From: Brevundimonas nasdae
Lineage (GTDB): Bacteria > Pseudomonadota > Alphaproteobacteria > Caulobacterales > Caulobacteraceae
Length of the DNA: 64,000 nucleotides
Direction: 5' to 3'
NCBI RefSeq assembly: GCF_016654005.1
Contig: NZ_JAEPWN010000013.1
Location: forward strand, 1-64,000
A program made the position numbers and the translations under genes. Shown piece by piece: positions 37,475 to 45,963 of the stretch. Numbering within the stretch: position 1 is the first letter of the stretch; the number at the start of each line of letters is the position of its first letter. The notes under the pieces are model-generated. The model ran no database searches, was not told the origin of the DNA, and saw only the letters and a list, made by a program, of their open reading frames with translations.

Positions 37475-39553
37475 ATGAGAACAGGACAGATCATGATTGC
37501 GACAAGTCTGGCGGCCGCCCTGGCAGTGCTCGCACCCAACCCGCAGGACGTGTCCTCCGGCCCGGTGCCCTACTCGTCCGTGCAGCCTGTCAGCGTGCCT
37601 CAGTCGACCTATCATGGCCGTCGCGTCCTGAACGATCAGGACACAGCCTATTTCCGTCAGGGTCTGGCGGCGGCCCGCGCGCGAAACATCGGCGCGACCC
37701 AGGCGGCCATGTCCCAGATCAGCGACCCCGCCGCCCGAAAGCTGGTTCAATGGGCGCTGATCGACACGACCGGCGAACAGCTGTCCTATTCCGAGCTGGC
37801 GCAGACCCAGACGACCATGGCCGGATGGCCGCGCGCCGAATCACGCCGTATCGCCACGGAAAAGGCGCTGGATCGTTCCGGCGCCGGTCCGGACGCGGCC
37901 CTGGCCCTGTTCGCCGACAGCCCGCCGACAACCGTAGAGGGCGCCATCGCCTATGCTTCGGCGCTGGAGCAGCGCGGACGCCAGAGCCAGGCGCGCGATC
38001 TGATTCGCGACTGGTGGCGCACCCAGTCCTTCGACGACGCCCCGCAAAGCCGCATCCTGTCGCGCTGGAGCTCTTGGCTGTCCCCTGCGGACCACGAGAC
38101 GCGCCTGAACATGCTGCTGCTTGGCCCGCACGGCCCCGCGACACGTTCGATGGTCGCGCTGGTTTCGCCAGAGCGGGCTTTCATCGCCAATACGGTCATG
38201 AACCTGCGCAGCGCCTACAGCCCCGACGCCGTGGTCGCCGGCCTGTCGCCCGCCCAGGCGAACGATCCCGCCGTGGTGCTGGAGCGGGTCCGCATCCTGC
38301 GTTCGCAGAACCGCCAGCTGGAAGCCTTCCCCCTGCTGGCCAGCCTGCCGCCTGCGCCGGCCCACACGACGGGCGACAACACCCTGTGGACCGAGCGGCG
38401 CAACTATTTCCTCGACGCCCTGCAACGGAACAACTGGCAGGCCGCCTATGACGCCATGAACGGCCACGGCTTCACCTCCGGCGACCGGATGGTGGACGCC
38501 GAGTTCTTCGCCGGTTGGGTCGCCTTGACCAAGCTGAACCGGCCCGAGGTGGCGGCCCGTCATTTCGAGGCCCTGCGCAGCGCCTCTTCGACCCCCATCA
38601 CACAGGGCCGCGCCTTCTACTGGCTGGGCCGGGCCGCCGAGGCGCGCGGCGAGCGGCAGGCCGCCCAGAACTATTACCGCAGCGGCGCCCAGCACTGGCA
38701 GACCTTCTATGGCCAGCTGGCGGCTGAAAAGGCCGGTCTGACCACGCTGCAACTGCCCGGAGAGCCGGCCCCGACCCAGGCCGACATCGCCGCGTTTGAA
38801 GGCAATGAGGTCGTGCGCGCGACCCGCATTCTGGGCGAAACGGGCGAAACCACCCTGCTGCGCGTCTTCGCCTACAAGCTGGACGACGACCTGCCGACCA
38901 TCGAGGGCCTGGCCCAGCTGATGGACCTGTCGCGCAGCTATGGCGAAGACTTCACCGCCATGATGGTGGGCCGCGCGGCCAGCCAGCGCGGCTTTGTCAT
39001 ACCCGAGCGCATGTACCCCGTCCGCATCCCGCCCCAGGTCGCAGGCGCCGCGCCGCTGGAATTCACCCAGGCCATCACGCGCCAGGAATCCAGCTTCGAC
39101 CCGCGCGCCCGCTCTCACGCCGATGCGCGCGGCATGATGCAGTTCCTGCCCGCCACGGCGGCCGGGGTCGCTCGCCGTCTGGGCATGGGCTATTCGCCCG
39201 ACCGCCTGTGGGATCCCGACTACAACATGACCCTGGGCAGCTATCACCTGGGCGAGCTGATGGCGTCGAACAACGGCTCGATGCTGCTGGCGACGGTGGG
39301 CTACAACGCCGGTCCGGCCCGTCCGAGCCAGTGGATTGCGCGCTGCGGTGATCCGCGCGGCGACGCCAACGCCACCATCGACTTCATCGAATGCGCGCCC
39401 TTCACGGAGACGCGCAACTACATGATGCGGGTGATGGAGAATATGGCGGTGTACAAGGCCCGCCTGAACGGCGGCACGGCCCCGCTGACGCCGTCCGCCG
39501 ACATCGCGCGCGGCACCGCCGCCGGGCCGCGCCCTTACACTGGCAGCAACTAA
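37475..39553 (+). CDS. Soluble lytic murein transglycosylase (Slt70-like)
   Basis: 692 residues. A signal peptide (about 1-22) precedes a long helical superhelix domain of about 480 residues with repeats like FYWLGRAAEARGERQAA. The C-terminal SLT domain (about 520-670) holds the catalytic Glu in AITRQESSFDPRARSHADAR, then GMMQFLPATAAGVARRLG, GSYHLGELM and YNAGPARPSQW. It cleaves peptidoglycan glycan strands to anhydro-muropeptides in the periplasm. It is convergent with the ABC transporter operon, with 3 bp between the stops. Confidence 0.93.
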   Translation: MRTGQIMIATSLAAALAVLAPNPQDVSSGPVPYSSVQPVSVPQSTYHGRRVLNDQDTAYFRQGLAAARARNIGATQAAMSQISDPAARKLVQWALIDTTGEQLSYSELAQTQTTMAGWPRAESRRIATEKALDRSGAGPDAALALFADSPPTTVEGAIAYASALEQRGRQSQARDLIRDWWRTQSFDDAPQSRILSRWSSWLSPADHETRLNMLLLGPHGPATRSMVALVSPERAFIANTVMNLRSAYSPDAVVAGLSPAQANDPAVVLERVRILRSQNRQLEAFPLLASLPPAPAHTTGDNTLWTERRNYFLDALQRNNWQAAYDAMNGHGFTSGDRMVDAEFFAGWVALTKLNRPEVAARHFEALRSASSTPITQGRAFYWLGRAAEARGERQAAQNYYRSGAQHWQTFYGQLAAEKAGLTTLQLPGEPAPTQADIAAFEGNEVVRATRILGETGETTLLRVFAYKLDDDLPTIEGLAQLMDLSRSYGEDFTAMMVGRAASQRGFVIPERMYPVRIPPQVAGAAPLEFTQAITRQESSFDPRARSHADARGMMQFLPATAAGVARRLGMGYSPDRLWDPDYNMTLGSYHLGELMASNNGSMLLATVGYNAGPARPSQWIARCGDPRGDANATIDFIECAPFTETRNYMMRVMENMAVYKARLNGGTAPLTPSADIARGTAAGPRPYTGSN

Positions 39554-39556
39554 GAC

Positions 39557-40309
39557 CTAAGCCCGGCGGGCCGCCAACAGCGGCCCGTTGGGCGCCTCGA
39601 CCCATTCCCCGTCCAGCCCGAACACCGAACGCAGGACGGTGGGGGACAGGGCCTCTATCGGCGCGCCCTGCGCGATCACCCGGCCTTGGTCCAGCACCAC
39701 GACGCGATCCGCGAACCCCGCCGCCAGCGTCAGGTCGTGCAGGCTGACCAGAACGCCCGCCCCCGCATCGGCCCGCGCCCTCAGCCGCTCCAGAACCAGC
39801 CGTTGTGCATCCGGGTCCAGACCCGCGATCGGTTCATCAGCCAGCAGCAACGGCGCACCGACGACCAGAGCCCGCGCCAGCAGCACCCGCGCCCGCTCGC
39901 CCCCCGACATATCCGCCACGCCCCGGTCGATCAGATGCCCCGCCCCGACCTCGATCAGAGCGGCCTCGGCACGAGCCATGGCGTCACCGCCCGACAGGAA
40001 GGGCGCGCCCAGCGCCGCCACCTCGAACGCAGGCAGGTTCCAGGCGATCCGGCGTTCCTGCGGCAGATAGGCGACCCGCTCGGCGCGCTGGCGATGCGAC
40101 AGTCCACGCAGATCATCACCGTCCAGCCGCACCGCGCCGCCCGTCAGCGGCGCCAGCCCGACCGCCGCGCGGATGGCGCTGCTCTTGCCCGCGCCATTGG
40201 GTCCGCACAGGGCCACCACCTCGCCCGCCCCGACCGTCAGGTCGACGCCATTCAGTACCGCCTGTTTGCCCAGACGCGCGCTCACCTTCTCCAGCGACAG
40301 CAGGCTCAC
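39557..40309 (-). CDS. ABC importer ATPase (BtuD/FecE-type)
   Basis: 250 residues; the GTG start at 40309 overlaps the permease stop (GTGA). A longer in-frame reading runs antiparallel to the permease and is not supported. Walker A is GPNGAGKSSAIRAAVG, the Q-loop is in YLPQERRI, signature MSGGERARVLLARAL, Walker B with LLLADEPIAGLD, and the H-loop in SLHDLTLAA. It powers the adjacent BtuC/FecCD-type permease. The gene set is TetR, binding protein, permease, ATPase on one strand. Confidence 0.92.
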   Translation of the reverse strand: MSLLSLEKVSARLGKQAVLNGVDLTVGAGEVVALCGPNGAGKSSAIRAAVGLAPLTGGAVRLDGDDLRGLSHRQRAERVAYLPQERRIAWNLPAFEVAALGAPFLSGGDAMARAEAALIEVGAGHLIDRGVADMSGGERARVLLARALVVGAPLLLADEPIAGLDPDAQRLVLERLRARADAGAGVLVSLHDLTLAAGFADRVVVLDQGRVIAQGAPIEALSPTVLRSVFGLDGEWVEAPNGPLLAARRA

Positions 40310-41295
40310 AGCCGCCACTCCCGCGCCGCACGCCATGCGATCAACGCAAACAGAGGCGCGCCGATCAGGGCGGTGAATACGCCCAGCTTCAGTTCCTGAT
40401 CCGTCGGTGTCAGCCGCGCCAGCAGGTCCGCGATCACCAGCATCAGCCCGCCCGACAGGGCCGACGGCGCCAGTATCCGTCCCGCATCGCCTCGCACCGC
40501 CGCCCGCACCAGATGCGGCGCCGCCAGACCCACGAACCCGATCACCCCCGCCACAGCCACCGCCGCCCCGGTCGCCAGCGCCGCCGCGATCAGTGCGAAG
40601 GCCCGCAACCGCCCCATCGACAGGCCGGACGTCGCCGCCCCTTCGTCGCCCAGGGTCAGCATCTTCAGGCCCGGCGAGGCCAGAACGGCGAACACCGCCG
40701 ACACCAGAACGGCAGGCGTCACCCAGGCCACATCGACCCAGCTGCGGTTCTGCACCGATCCCAGCAGCCACGACATCACCTCTGCCTGCGCAATCGGCGA
40801 CGGCGACAGGTTGAAGATCAGCGCCGTCAATGCGCCTGCGAAACTGGACAGGGCCACCCCGAACAGGATCAGGGCTTCCGGCGCGCGCATGGCGCTGGAG
40901 GCGGCGATCAGCATCGCCCCCGCCAGACCAGCGCCGATCAGGGCCGAAATCTCGACCAGCCCCGGAACCGCAGCGCCCCCCATGACGATGGCCAGGGCCG
41001 CTCCCAGCGCCGCCGTCGCCGACACGCCCAGCACGCCGGGGTCCGCCAGCGGATTGCGCAACAGCCCCTGCATCACCGCGCCCGCCAGACCCAACGCCGC
41101 CCCGACGGCCAGGGCGCAAACCGCCCTTGGCGCTCGCACCTGCCACAGGACCTCCCACGGCCCGGATGTCGGATCACCGAAGGCCGCCGCATATTGTCCC
41201 CGGTCAAAGCCGGTTTCGCCAATCAGGATCGCCAGCGCCAAGGCGGCGATCACGCACAGCCCCAACGCCAAACACAGCCGCACCGTCCGGCTCAT
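40306..41295 (-). CDS. ABC importer permease (BtuC/FecCD-type)
   Basis: 329 residues with about ten membrane helices, as in the FecCD family. It has VRAPRAVCALAVGAALGLAG, AVMQGLLRNPLADPGVLGVS, WLLGSVQNRSWVDV and AVAGVIGFVGLAAPHLVR, all family hallmarks; G-x-x-x-P-H-x-x-R near the C-terminus is the ATPase-contact region. It imports a vitamin B12-, haem- or siderophore-class ligand. ATG at 41295 overlaps the binding-protein stop (ATGA). Confidence 0.92.
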   Translation of the reverse strand: MSRTVRLCLALGLCVIAALALAILIGETGFDRGQYAAAFGDPTSGPWEVLWQVRAPRAVCALAVGAALGLAGAVMQGLLRNPLADPGVLGVSATAALGAALAIVMGGAAVPGLVEISALIGAGLAGAMLIAASSAMRAPEALILFGVALSSFAGALTALIFNLSPSPIAQAEVMSWLLGSVQNRSWVDVAWVTPAVLVSAVFAVLASPGLKMLTLGDEGAATSGLSMGRLRAFALIAAALATGAAVAVAGVIGFVGLAAPHLVRAAVRGDAGRILAPSALSGGLMLVIADLLARLTPTDQELKLGVFTALIGAPLFALIAWRAAREWRL

Positions 41296-42098
41296 GACCG
41301 CCCCGTCGCCATAATCGCCACGCCGTCCGCCGCAAACCACGCTGGACAGGTCAGCACCGCCGCAGGCAACTGCGCCGCCGTCCTGCCCTCAGCCGCGCGC
41401 CGCACGACCGGATGACGCCCCGGCCCGCGCCAGTCGGATCGCAGCATGTCAAAGAAGCCCAGCACGAACCGCATCGGCGGATGCATGGCGATCCGCTCGA
41501 CGCTGTATGCGCCGAATCCCGGCTTTTCGGTCAGATTGTCGAACCCCGCCGCCCGCATCATGGCGTCGACCAGAGTGCCCGCGCCCGCCGTGAACCCGCC
41601 CGCTGTCAGATAGACCGCGCCCGGACGCGTCGCCGCGGCCTGGGGCACCGCCGCCGCCAGCTTGTCCCGCATCGCCTGCTCCAGACGACGCCCGCGCTCC
41701 ACCTGTCCCAGACCGGCGGCGACGTTGCGGATATCGGCGCTGACGCCGTCAAAGTCGGTGGCGTCCTCGATGTTCAGAACCCGTGTCCCGCGCTTTTCCA
41801 GTGCGGCCAGCAGATGCGGTTCGCCGCCCCAGTAGCGAACCACCACATCGGGCTGAAACCCGATGGCGGCCTCCAGCGTCGGGCGCACCTGGCGATGGCC
41901 CGCGGCCTGACGCCTCATCCAGGAATCGGGATCGTCGGCGCGCGGCGACAGGGCTAGTTCAGCGTCAGGCGCCAAAGCCAGAACATATTGATCCGCGCAC
42001 TGATCAAGCGCCATGATCCGCAACGGACGCGCATTCGCCTGCCCCGCCGCCAAAACCGCCAAACCCGTGGCCAAGCCGGCGGCCAGCATCCGTCTCAC
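41292..42098 (-). CDS. ABC importer substrate-binding protein (BtuF/FhuD-type)
   Basis: 268 residues from a GTG at 42098 that overlaps the TetR stop (GTGA); ATG at 42089 is an alternative. A signal peptide (about 4-23) ends at QANA. The mature protein has IMALDQCADQYVLAL, LEAAIGFQPDVVVRYWGGEP and VLNIEDATDFDGVSADIRNV, matching the two-lobed periplasmic helical-hinge binding proteins. The ligand cannot be identified. No TonB receptor is adjacent. Confidence 0.85.
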   Translation of the reverse strand: MRRMLAAGLATGLAVLAAGQANARPLRIMALDQCADQYVLALAPDAELALSPRADDPDSWMRRQAAGHRQVRPTLEAAIGFQPDVVVRYWGGEPHLLAALEKRGTRVLNIEDATDFDGVSADIRNVAAGLGQVERGRRLEQAMRDKLAAAVPQAAATRPGAVYLTAGGFTAGAGTLVDAMMRAAGFDNLTEKPGFGAYSVERIAMHPPMRFVLGFFDMLRSDWRGPGRHPVVRRAAEGRTAAQLPAAVLTCPAWFAADGVAIMATGRS

Positions 42099-42763
42099 GG
42101 TTTCAGCAGCCCAGTGAACACGGCGTCCAGGGTCGTATCGACGACCAGCTGACGATCCGCCCACGGAAAATAGGTCTTGGTGATCATCAGCGACACCACC
42201 CCGTGCGCGGCGGCCCAGATCGACTGGGCGATGGCGCGCGGTTCGCCGCTCATCCGACCAGACGCCACCGTTTCCGCCACGACGGCTTCGAAGGCGACGA
42301 AGACGTTGAAGCCCAGTTCCTGCGCCAGGGTCTGTGCGCCGTCGCGCGCCTCAACCGGACGCGTCAGATAGATCAGGCGATAGGCGTTGGGATTGGCGAA
42401 TCCGAAATCGACATAGGCGTCGATCATCCCGCGCAGACGCACCTCCGGCGGCCCGTCCTCCGACGCCAGGTTTTCGGTGGAGGCGATCAACTCCTCAAAG
42501 GCGACACGGCAGATTTCCTGCAGGATTTCGCCCTTGTCGGCGAAATGCATGTAGAGCGCGGTCGAGGAGAGGCCGACTTCCTCCGCGATCTTGCGAATGG
42601 TGGCGCCCTCATAGCCGAACTCGACAAAGATGCGTTCGGCGGCGGCCAGGATCTCGCCACGGCGGGAATGGCCCTCCCCCTTGGGCTTTCGATTTGAGCG
42701 CGAAGAGGTCGACACGGCGGACAAACGAAGACTCCGGTTCAGCAACGTCCTGCATAGCGACAA
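42095..42763 (-). CDS. TetR-family transcriptional regulator
   Basis: 222 residues. The N-terminal HTH (about 35-80) has ILAAAERIFVEFGYEGATIR, KIAEEVGLSSTALYMHFADK and GEILQEI, the TetR pattern. The C-terminal ligand domain has AYRLIYLTRP and AAAHGVVSLMITKTYF, matching TetR_C-type (WHG). The first 30 residues are basic and may be untranslated; GTG at 42715 would start closer to the domain. It overlaps the importer binding-protein gene, so it likely controls that operon and itself. It is divergent from the glycosyltransferase. Confidence 0.88.
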   Translation of the reverse strand: MSLCRTLLNRSLRLSAVSTSSRSNRKPKGEGHSRRGEILAAAERIFVEFGYEGATIRKIAEEVGLSSTALYMHFADKGEILQEICRVAFEELIASTENLASEDGPPEVRLRGMIDAYVDFGFANPNAYRLIYLTRPVEARDGAQTLAQELGFNVFVAFEAVVAETVASGRMSGEPRAIAQSIWAAAHGVVSLMITKTYFPWADRQLVVDTTLDAVFTGLLKP

Positions 42764-42847
42764 TCGCGACGCGGCGCCAACAGCAGCGACGCATCAGGTT
42801 GACGGGCTCGCGCTTTGAGGTTGTATGCGAACTGGAGGGCGGAAATA

Positions 42848-44227
42848 ATGAACGCGACCAGCGAAGGACGCCAATGCGCCGACAGGATCGGGCCGACGCG
42901 CGCCCAGTGGCTCCTCATCGCCCTGATAGCGGGGGTTTTGGCCCTCGGCCTTGTCCTCCGTCCCGCACTGACGCTTTTCTGTCTCTCCTGTGTCATTGCC
43001 GTCGGGTTTCTGATTGCGGCGGTCTGGCGCTTCGTGCTGGTCGTCGCCAGCCTTGCGCCGCACCACAGGGCTCCCACGCCTGCTCGGTGGCCGCGCTATA
43101 CGATCCTGGCGGCCTTGCATGACGAGGCGGCGGTGACGCCGCGCCTGATCTCGAACCTGTCGCGCATCGACTACCCCCGTAATCGACTGGAAGGCTTCCT
43201 GGTGTTGGAAGCCCACGATCAGGCGACCATCGACGTCGCAATGGCCACACCTAAACCCTCGTGGCTGAAGATCATCATTGTTCCGCCCGGATCGCCCCAG
43301 ACCAAACCGCGCGCCCTGAACCACGCCCTGTCCCAGGCGAAGGGCGAATTGCTGACCATCTATGACGTCGAGGACGAACCCGATCCTCAGCAGCTCCGTC
43401 AGTCAGCAGCCCGGTTCGCCGCCGCCCCCAAACTGGGTTGTCTGCAGGCCCCTCTTCGCATCCGCCGCATAGATAAAGCGCCCAGCCCCTCGCGTTTCCT
43501 GGATCGGCAGTTCGCGTTTGAATATGCCGCCCTGTTTGAGGTGACCCTGCCTGGAATGGCGCGGTTGGGCCTGCCCTTCCCGCTGGGCGGCACCAGCAAT
43601 CATGTCCGCACCTCGGCCCTGCGCGGCGTCGGCGGCTGGGACGCGCATAATGTCACCGAGGACGCCGATCTCGGGTTCCGGCTCTGGTCGGCGGGCTGGG
43701 GCATGGGGGTGATCGACGCCCCGACATGGGAGACGCCGCCGGGCGCGCTGGAGCGTTGGCTGCCGCAACGCACCCGCTGGCTGAAGGGCTATATGCAGAC
43801 CTGGGGCGTCCACACCCGTTCGCCTCTGCAGTTGGGACGACGCGGGCTGGTGTCCCTGCTGATGACGCTCGGCGCCGCAATCGTCTCGGCGGGCGCCCAC
43901 GCCCCGACCCTGGCATGGCTGGCGTCCGCCGTCCTGATCGGGGTTCATGCCGGGATCACGCCCGCCACGCCGATCATCGCCGTCAGCGTGTTGAGCCTGG
44001 GCGTCATCGCCGCCATGATGACCTGTGCGGTCGGCGCCCAGCGTGCAGGCCTGCGATACGGGCTGACGGACATCCTGTCGGCGCCCGCCTACTGGTCCCT
44101 GCTCAGCCTCGCCTTTGTTCACGCCTTCTGGCGGCTGATTGTCGAACCCTATGTCTGGGACAAGACCCAGCACGACGCCGAACACGGCGCCTCTGATGCG
44201 ATGGACGCTGGACGCGAGGCGGCCTGA
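42848..44227 (+). CDS. Membrane family-2 glycosyltransferase (cellulose-synthase-like)
   Basis: 459 residues from the ATG at 42848 with GGAGGGCGG upstream. Two N-terminal membrane helices (about 20-60) are followed by the GT2 domain: YTILAALHDEAAVTPRLIS, LTIYDVEDEPDP carrying the D-x-D site, NVTEDADLGFRLW with the acceptor acid, and LPQRTRWLKGYMQ (QxxRW). Three to four C-terminal helices follow. This is the CESA/NdvC-type processive inverting synthase layout. Product could be a beta-glucan or related exopolysaccharide. No partner polysaccharide genes are beside it. Confidence 0.88.
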   Translation: MNATSEGRQCADRIGPTRAQWLLIALIAGVLALGLVLRPALTLFCLSCVIAVGFLIAAVWRFVLVVASLAPHHRAPTPARWPRYTILAALHDEAAVTPRLISNLSRIDYPRNRLEGFLVLEAHDQATIDVAMATPKPSWLKIIIVPPGSPQTKPRALNHALSQAKGELLTIYDVEDEPDPQQLRQSAARFAAAPKLGCLQAPLRIRRIDKAPSPSRFLDRQFAFEYAALFEVTLPGMARLGLPFPLGGTSNHVRTSALRGVGGWDAHNVTEDADLGFRLWSAGWGMGVIDAPTWETPPGALERWLPQRTRWLKGYMQTWGVHTRSPLQLGRRGLVSLLMTLGAAIVSAGAHAPTLAWLASAVLIGVHAGITPATPIIAVSVLSLGVIAAMMTCAVGAQRAGLRYGLTDILSAPAYWSLLSLAFVHAFWRLIVEPYVWDKTQHDAEHGASDAMDAGREAA

Positions 44228-44245
44228 GCGCCTATCAGCCCGACG

Positions 44246-45157
44246 ATGGCTCCCGTCCTTTCCAAGACCCCCGAAACACTCGTGACCCGCGGCTGGTCCG
44301 ACTACGCCCTGCTGGACAGCGGCGACGGCAAGAAGCTGGAACGCTATGGCCGCTACACAGTCGTCCGGCCCGAGCCGCAGTGTTTCTGGTCGCCGCGCGA
44401 TCCCGCCGCCTTCGAGGCCGCTACGGCCCTGTTCGATCCGCAGCAGGAGGAAGAGGATTCCGGCCGCTGGAAGTTCGACAAGCACGGCCCCGTCGACGCC
44501 TTTCCGCTGAAATGGCGCGACGTGAAGTTCACGGGCCGCTTCACCCCCTTCCGTCACCTGGCCTTCTTTCCTGAACAGGCCGCCAACTGGGAATGGCTGG
44601 ATGCGCGCGTGCGCAGCTTCTCGCAGTCAGCGGGCCGCGCGCCCAAGATCCTGAACCTGTTCGGTTACACCGGCGTGGCCAGCCTGGCCGCCGCTGCGGC
44701 GGGCGCCCAGGTCACCCACGTCGACGCCTCCAAGAAGTCGGTCAACTACGCCCGCGAGAACGCCGACCAGTCCGGCCTTGCCCAGCATCCGATCCGCTGG
44801 ATCGTCGAGGACGCCCGCAAATATGTGGCGCGCGAGGTTCGTCGCGGCTCCAAATACGACGGCGTCATCCTGGACCCGCCCAAATACGGCCGCGGGCCGA
44901 CGGGCGAAGTCTGGCGCCTGTTCGAGGACATGCCGCCCCTGCTGAAGGACTGCGCAGCCTTGCTGTCCGATGACGCCGACTTCCTGTTGCTGAACGCCTA
45001 CGCCGCCCGCGTGTCCGGTCTGTCGCTGGCGCACCTGATGGCCGAGGCGACCCAGGATCGCGGCGGGCGCATCGACTGGGGCGAGTTGGCCCTGTCCGAA
45101 GACGGCGCGAACGCCCGCGCCATCGGCCTGTCCTTCTTTGCGCGGTGGAGCAAATGA
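44246..45157 (+). CDS. Class I SAM methyltransferase, RlmI/RlmK-like
   Basis: 303 residues. The methyltransferase domain has ILNLFGYTGVASLAAAAAGA (SAM loop), THVDASKKSVNYARENA and YDGVILDPPKYGRGPTG. The D-P-P-K/x-Y motif and this order match the rRNA cytosine methyltransferase group around RlmI, RlmK and the Methyltrans_SAM family. No N-terminal PUA domain is present; instead about 120 residues with VDAFPLKWRDVKF lead the protein. It overlaps the SpoU-type gene by 4 nt, so two RNA methyltransferases are coupled. Target nucleotide unknown. Confidence 0.88.
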   Translation: MAPVLSKTPETLVTRGWSDYALLDSGDGKKLERYGRYTVVRPEPQCFWSPRDPAAFEAATALFDPQQEEEDSGRWKFDKHGPVDAFPLKWRDVKFTGRFTPFRHLAFFPEQAANWEWLDARVRSFSQSAGRAPKILNLFGYTGVASLAAAAAGAQVTHVDASKKSVNYARENADQSGLAQHPIRWIVEDARKYVAREVRRGSKYDGVILDPPKYGRGPTGEVWRLFEDMPPLLKDCAALLSDDADFLLLNAYAARVSGLSLAHLMAEATQDRGGRIDWGELALSEDGANARAIGLSFFARWSK

Positions 45158-45963
45158 GCGTTCGGGAAGAATACCGCGTCATCACCTCGCTGACGAACGA
45201 CACCATCAAGTCCGTCCGGGCGCTGCACATGCGCAAGGAACGCGACCTGACCGGGACCTTCCTGGCCGAGGGTCTGAAGTTCATCGGCGAGGCGCTGGAT
45301 CAGGGCCGCGCGCCGAAAATGCTGCTGGTCGGCGAAGACGCTCGCCCGCATCCGTTGCTGGATCGCGCCAAGACCGAAACCCGCAAGGCGGGCGGCGACA
45401 TCATCATCGTCACCCACGCCATCCTGGAAAAGATCAGCCGCCGCGATAATCCGCAGACGGTGCTGGGCGTGTTCGAACAGGCCTATGCGCCCCTGGAAAG
45501 CCTGAACCCCACCTCAGCCCCCTGCTGGGTCGCGCTGGAGCAGGTGCGTGATCCGGGCAATCTGGGCACCATCATCCGCACCGCGGACGCGGCGGGCTGC
45601 GGCGGGGTCATCCTGATCGGCGACTGCGTAGATCCCTATTCGGTCGAAGCCGTGCGCGCGACCATGGGCTCGGTCTTCGCCGTCTCGATCACCAAGACGA
45701 CGGCCGAAGCCTTTGTGGCGTGGCGCCAGTCCTGGCCCGGCAGCGTCGTCGGCACCCGCCTGGACGCCACGGTCAGCCATCGTTCGGCAGTGATGCAGAA
45801 GCCGTCGCTGATTCTAATGGGCAATGAACAGGCGGGCCTGACCGACCAACTGGCCGCCGCCTGCGACGTCAACGTCAAGATCCCAATGCGCGGCCGGGCC
45901 GACAGCCTGAACCTGGCCATCGCCACCGGCATCATGGTCTATGCGGCGACCGACGAAGCCTAA
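45154..45963 (+). CDS. TrmH/SpoU-family RNA 2'-O-methyltransferase
   Basis: 269 residues from the ATG at 45154. An N-terminal substrate-binding domain (about 1-100) has ALHMRKERDLTGTFLAEGLK. The trefoil-knot SPOUT domain has motif 1 in VALEQVRDPGNLGTIIRTAD, motif 2 in LMGNEQAGLTDQL and motif 3 in IPMRGRADSLNLAIATGI. It methylates ribose 2'-OH in rRNA or tRNA (RlmB-like). It overlaps the upstream RlmI-like gene (ATGA), and its stop overlaps the MFS gene stop. Confidence 0.93.
   Translation: MSVREEYRVITSLTNDTIKSVRALHMRKERDLTGTFLAEGLKFIGEALDQGRAPKMLLVGEDARPHPLLDRAKTETRKAGGDIIIVTHAILEKISRRDNPQTVLGVFEQAYAPLESLNPTSAPCWVALEQVRDPGNLGTIIRTADAAGCGGVILIGDCVDPYSVEAVRATMGSVFAVSITKTTAEAFVAWRQSWPGSVVGTRLDATVSHRSAVMQKPSLILMGNEQAGLTDQLAAACDVNVKIPMRGRADSLNLAIATGIMVYAATDEA

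Noticed and set aside
39557..41158. 533-residue minus-strand frame joining the ABC ATPase to upstream sequence
   Set aside because: The first half is Gly/Arg-rich out-of-frame permease sequence. The ATPase starts at the GTG at 40309, overlapping the permease stop.
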